This document shows, in pieces, positions 62,662-64,000 of a stretch of DNA of 64,000 nt. The stretch comes from Halopseudomonas oceani (lineage in GTDB: Bacteria > Pseudomonadota > Gammaproteobacteria > Pseudomonadales > Pseudomonadaceae): the NCBI RefSeq assembly GCF_002903165.1, contig NZ_PPSK01000002.1:310001-374000 (forward strand), read 5' to 3'. Both the position numbers and the translations under genes were made by a program. Numbering within the stretch: position 1 is the stretch's first letter; every line of letters begins with the position of its first letter. The notes below the pieces were generated by a model. The model saw only the letters and a list, made by a program, of their open reading frames with translations. It was not told the DNA's origin and made no database searches.

Positions 62662-64000
62662 TCAGTCGACGGTAGCTACCTGATGTTCCAGTTGCAGCAG
62701 GTCCAGCAGGATGTGACTGGTTTCAACCAGGAACGCATCGTCCTCAGAGGTATCTTTCTCGTCTTCAGCGTGATTGCTGTCAAGCAAGGGGTCCTGATTC
62801 TCCAGGCTGGTCAGCGGTTCTTCACCTCGCGCGGTAAGCCGCTGGTTTTCCAGAGTCAGCAGGCGCGACTCGTAGTCTTCCTGGCGCTGCTTGCGCTTGG
62901 CTTCATTCAGCGGCACGGTCTGCTGGGCGCGGATTTCTGCGTCCAGATTGATGCGTGCCAGGGTGTAAATGAAGTCCGGGTCTTTTGCGGCACGCGCTTC
63001 GTGCAGTTTCTGCAGTTGGGTGATGAATGGCTGCAGCTGGCTGCTAGCGCGGAAACGGGCCGGCGCAATGGTGTCCCAGGGCATGGCATGGGGGAGGGCG
63101 CTCTCGCCGATTTCCTTGCTGTCGAGCAGTGACGGATAGCTGATATCCGGCACGACGCCGCGGTGCTGGGTGCTCTGACCCGACACCCGGTAGAACTTGG
63201 CCAGCGTCAGCTTGAGTTCGCCATGGTTCAGCGGCTGGATGGACTGCACGGTTCCTTTGCCGAAGGTGGACTCGCCGATGACCAGCGCGCGGCCGTAATC
63301 CTGCATGGCACCAGCGAAAATCTCCGAAGCGGAGGCGGACAGACGGTTTACCAGTACGGCCAGTGGTCCGTTGTAGGTAATACCGGCTTCGGGATCATCC
63401 AGTTGCTGAACCTGGCCTTGACTGTCGCGCACCTGTACGGTCGGGCCCTGATCGATAAACAGGCCGGTCAGCTCGGTCGCCTCCTGCAATGACCCGCCGC
63501 CGTTGTTGCGCAGATCCAGCACTATGCCGTCAACGTTCTGTTTGCTCAGTTCGCCGAGCAGACGGCGCACGTCACGGGTGGTGCTGCGGTACTCCGGATC
63601 ACCCTGGCGATAGGCCTTGAAGTCGATATAAAAACCGGGCACCTCAATCACACCGATGTGGTAATCGTGACCCTGCTCGTTGATGTTGATGATGGAAGAC
63701 TTGGCAGCTTGATCTTCCAGTTTTACAGCTTCACGGGTCAGGTGCACGATCCGGCTGGTCAGGTCGCCCGGCGGGTTGCTGGCGGGGATGACCTCCAGGC
63801 GTACCGGAGAGCCTTTGGGGCCGCGAATCAGCTTGACCACCTCATCCAGGCGCCAGCCAACCACGTCTACCATGTCATCGTCGCCTTGGGCGACACCGAC
63901 GATCTTGTCGCTGGTGGCGAGCTGCTGGCTGCGTTGGGCCGGGCCGGCCGGTACCAGGCGAACGATCCGGGTGTACTCGTTATCGCTCTGCAGTACCGCG
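62662..64000 (-). CDS. prc: Carboxy-terminal processing protease Prc/Tsp, C-terminal part
   Basis: About 446 residues of a periplasmic tail-specific protease; the N-terminal third lies beyond the right edge. The visible part begins inside the PDZ domain (VRLVPAGPAQRSQQ, VVGWRLDEVVKLIRGPKG). The S41 catalytic core follows with LDLRNNGGGSLQEA, the nucleophile Ser in RLSASASEIFAGAM and the Lys in STFGKGTVQS, then the C-terminal DUF3340-type helical domain (LNEAKRKQRQEDYESRLL). It degrades periplasmic proteins with nonpolar C termini. An inverted repeat CTGCCTGCC / GGCAGGCAG (62624-62651) lies just after its stop. Confidence 0.94.
   Translation of the reverse strand, partial: AVLQSDNEYTRIVRLVPAGPAQRSQQLATSDKIVGVAQGDDDMVDVVGWRLDEVVKLIRGPKGSPVRLEVIPASNPPGDLTSRIVHLTREAVKLEDQAAKSSIININEQGHDYHIGVIEVPGFYIDFKAYRQGDPEYRSTTRDVRRLLGELSKQNVDGIVLDLRNNGGGSLQEATELTGLFIDQGPTVQVRDSQGQVQQLDDPEAGITYNGPLAVLVNRLSASASEIFAGAMQDYGRALVIGESTFGKGTVQSIQPLNHGELKLTLAKFYRVSGQSTQHRGVVPDISYPSLLDSKEIGESALPHAMPWDTIAPARFRASSQLQPFITQLQKLHEARAAKDPDFIYTLARINLDAEIRAQQTVPLNEAKRKQRQEDYESRLLTLENQRLTARGEEPLTSLENQDPLLDSNHAEDEKDTSEDDAFLVETSHILLDLLQLEHQVATVD

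Overview
The window is a high-GC gammaproteobacterial chromosome segment. Gene content (exa/pqq/erc PQQ-alcohol oxidation genes, rdgC, tail-specific protease, xcp/gsp type II secretion) points to a Pseudomonadaceae member. The selenocysteine genes, a DosC-type oxygen sensor and a single colinear gspC-N operon make a marine or Halopseudomonas/Stutzerimonas-like relative more likely than P. aeruginosa or P. putida; that placement is inference.

Layout. (1) 1-5.7 kb: PQQ-dependent alcohol oxidation accessory genes. A periplasmic binding protein and a beta-propeller protein run leftwards; a cupredoxin-like protein, a membrane histidine kinase, a LuxR-type regulator and the aldehyde dehydrogenase ExaC run rightwards. 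(2) 5.75-9.6 kb: a non-coding stretch full of palindromes, then an AT-rich island carrying a DUF6338 membrane protein, a 57-residue GYxP-repeat protein, a small coiled-coil membrane protein behind a G8 tract, a PD-(D/E)XK (Mrr-like) nuclease and a HEPN-like protein. It sits between exaC and pqqA, which are adjacent in P. aeruginosa. (3) 9.7-14.9 kb: pqqABCDE plus an S9 peptidase. (4) 14.9-20.6 kb: a four-unit repeat array, an acyl-CoA dehydrogenase homologue, small unknown genes, a globin-coupled diguanylate cyclase (DosC), a GIY-YIG protein beside further repeat copies, and a DUF2804 protein. (5) 20.7-26.1 kb: a complete selenocysteine module. A thioredoxin-fold fusion protein, a UGSC-motif selenoprotein read through an in-frame UGA with a visible SECIS hairpin, selA, selB and tRNA-Sec lie head to tail. 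(6) 26.1-37.7 kb: acetyltransferase, katG, two tandem lipoprotein carboxylesterases, a CNNM/CBS membrane protein, a cupin and a NosR/NirI-like membrane iron-sulfur flavoprotein. (7) 37.9-40.8 kb: ercA and an ErcS-type hybrid kinase, which belong to the PQQ-ethanol regulon. (8) 41-45.2 kb: a Tat-exported PhoX-like protein with its own tatA-tatB pair and no tatC, and a lipoprotein hydrolase. (9) 45.6-57.2 kb: gspCDEFGHIJKLMN and a terminal lipoprotein. (10) 57.5-64 kb: rdgC, tRNA-Val, tRNA-Asp, an FKBP lipoprotein, a small solute-binding protein, an EAL-CBS-GGDEF protein and the 3' part of prc/tsp.

How it fits together. The exa, pqq and erc genes supply cofactor, regulation and aldehyde removal for a periplasmic PQQ alcohol dehydrogenase that lies outside the window. 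A CCAA-nn-TA motif shared by three of these promoters is a candidate operator for the local response regulator. The Sec genes appear dedicated, at least locally, to the UGSC protein. The type II secretion operon lies next to a lipoprotein hydrolase whose poly-Gly tether is shared with the two tandem esterases, suggesting a common secretion route.
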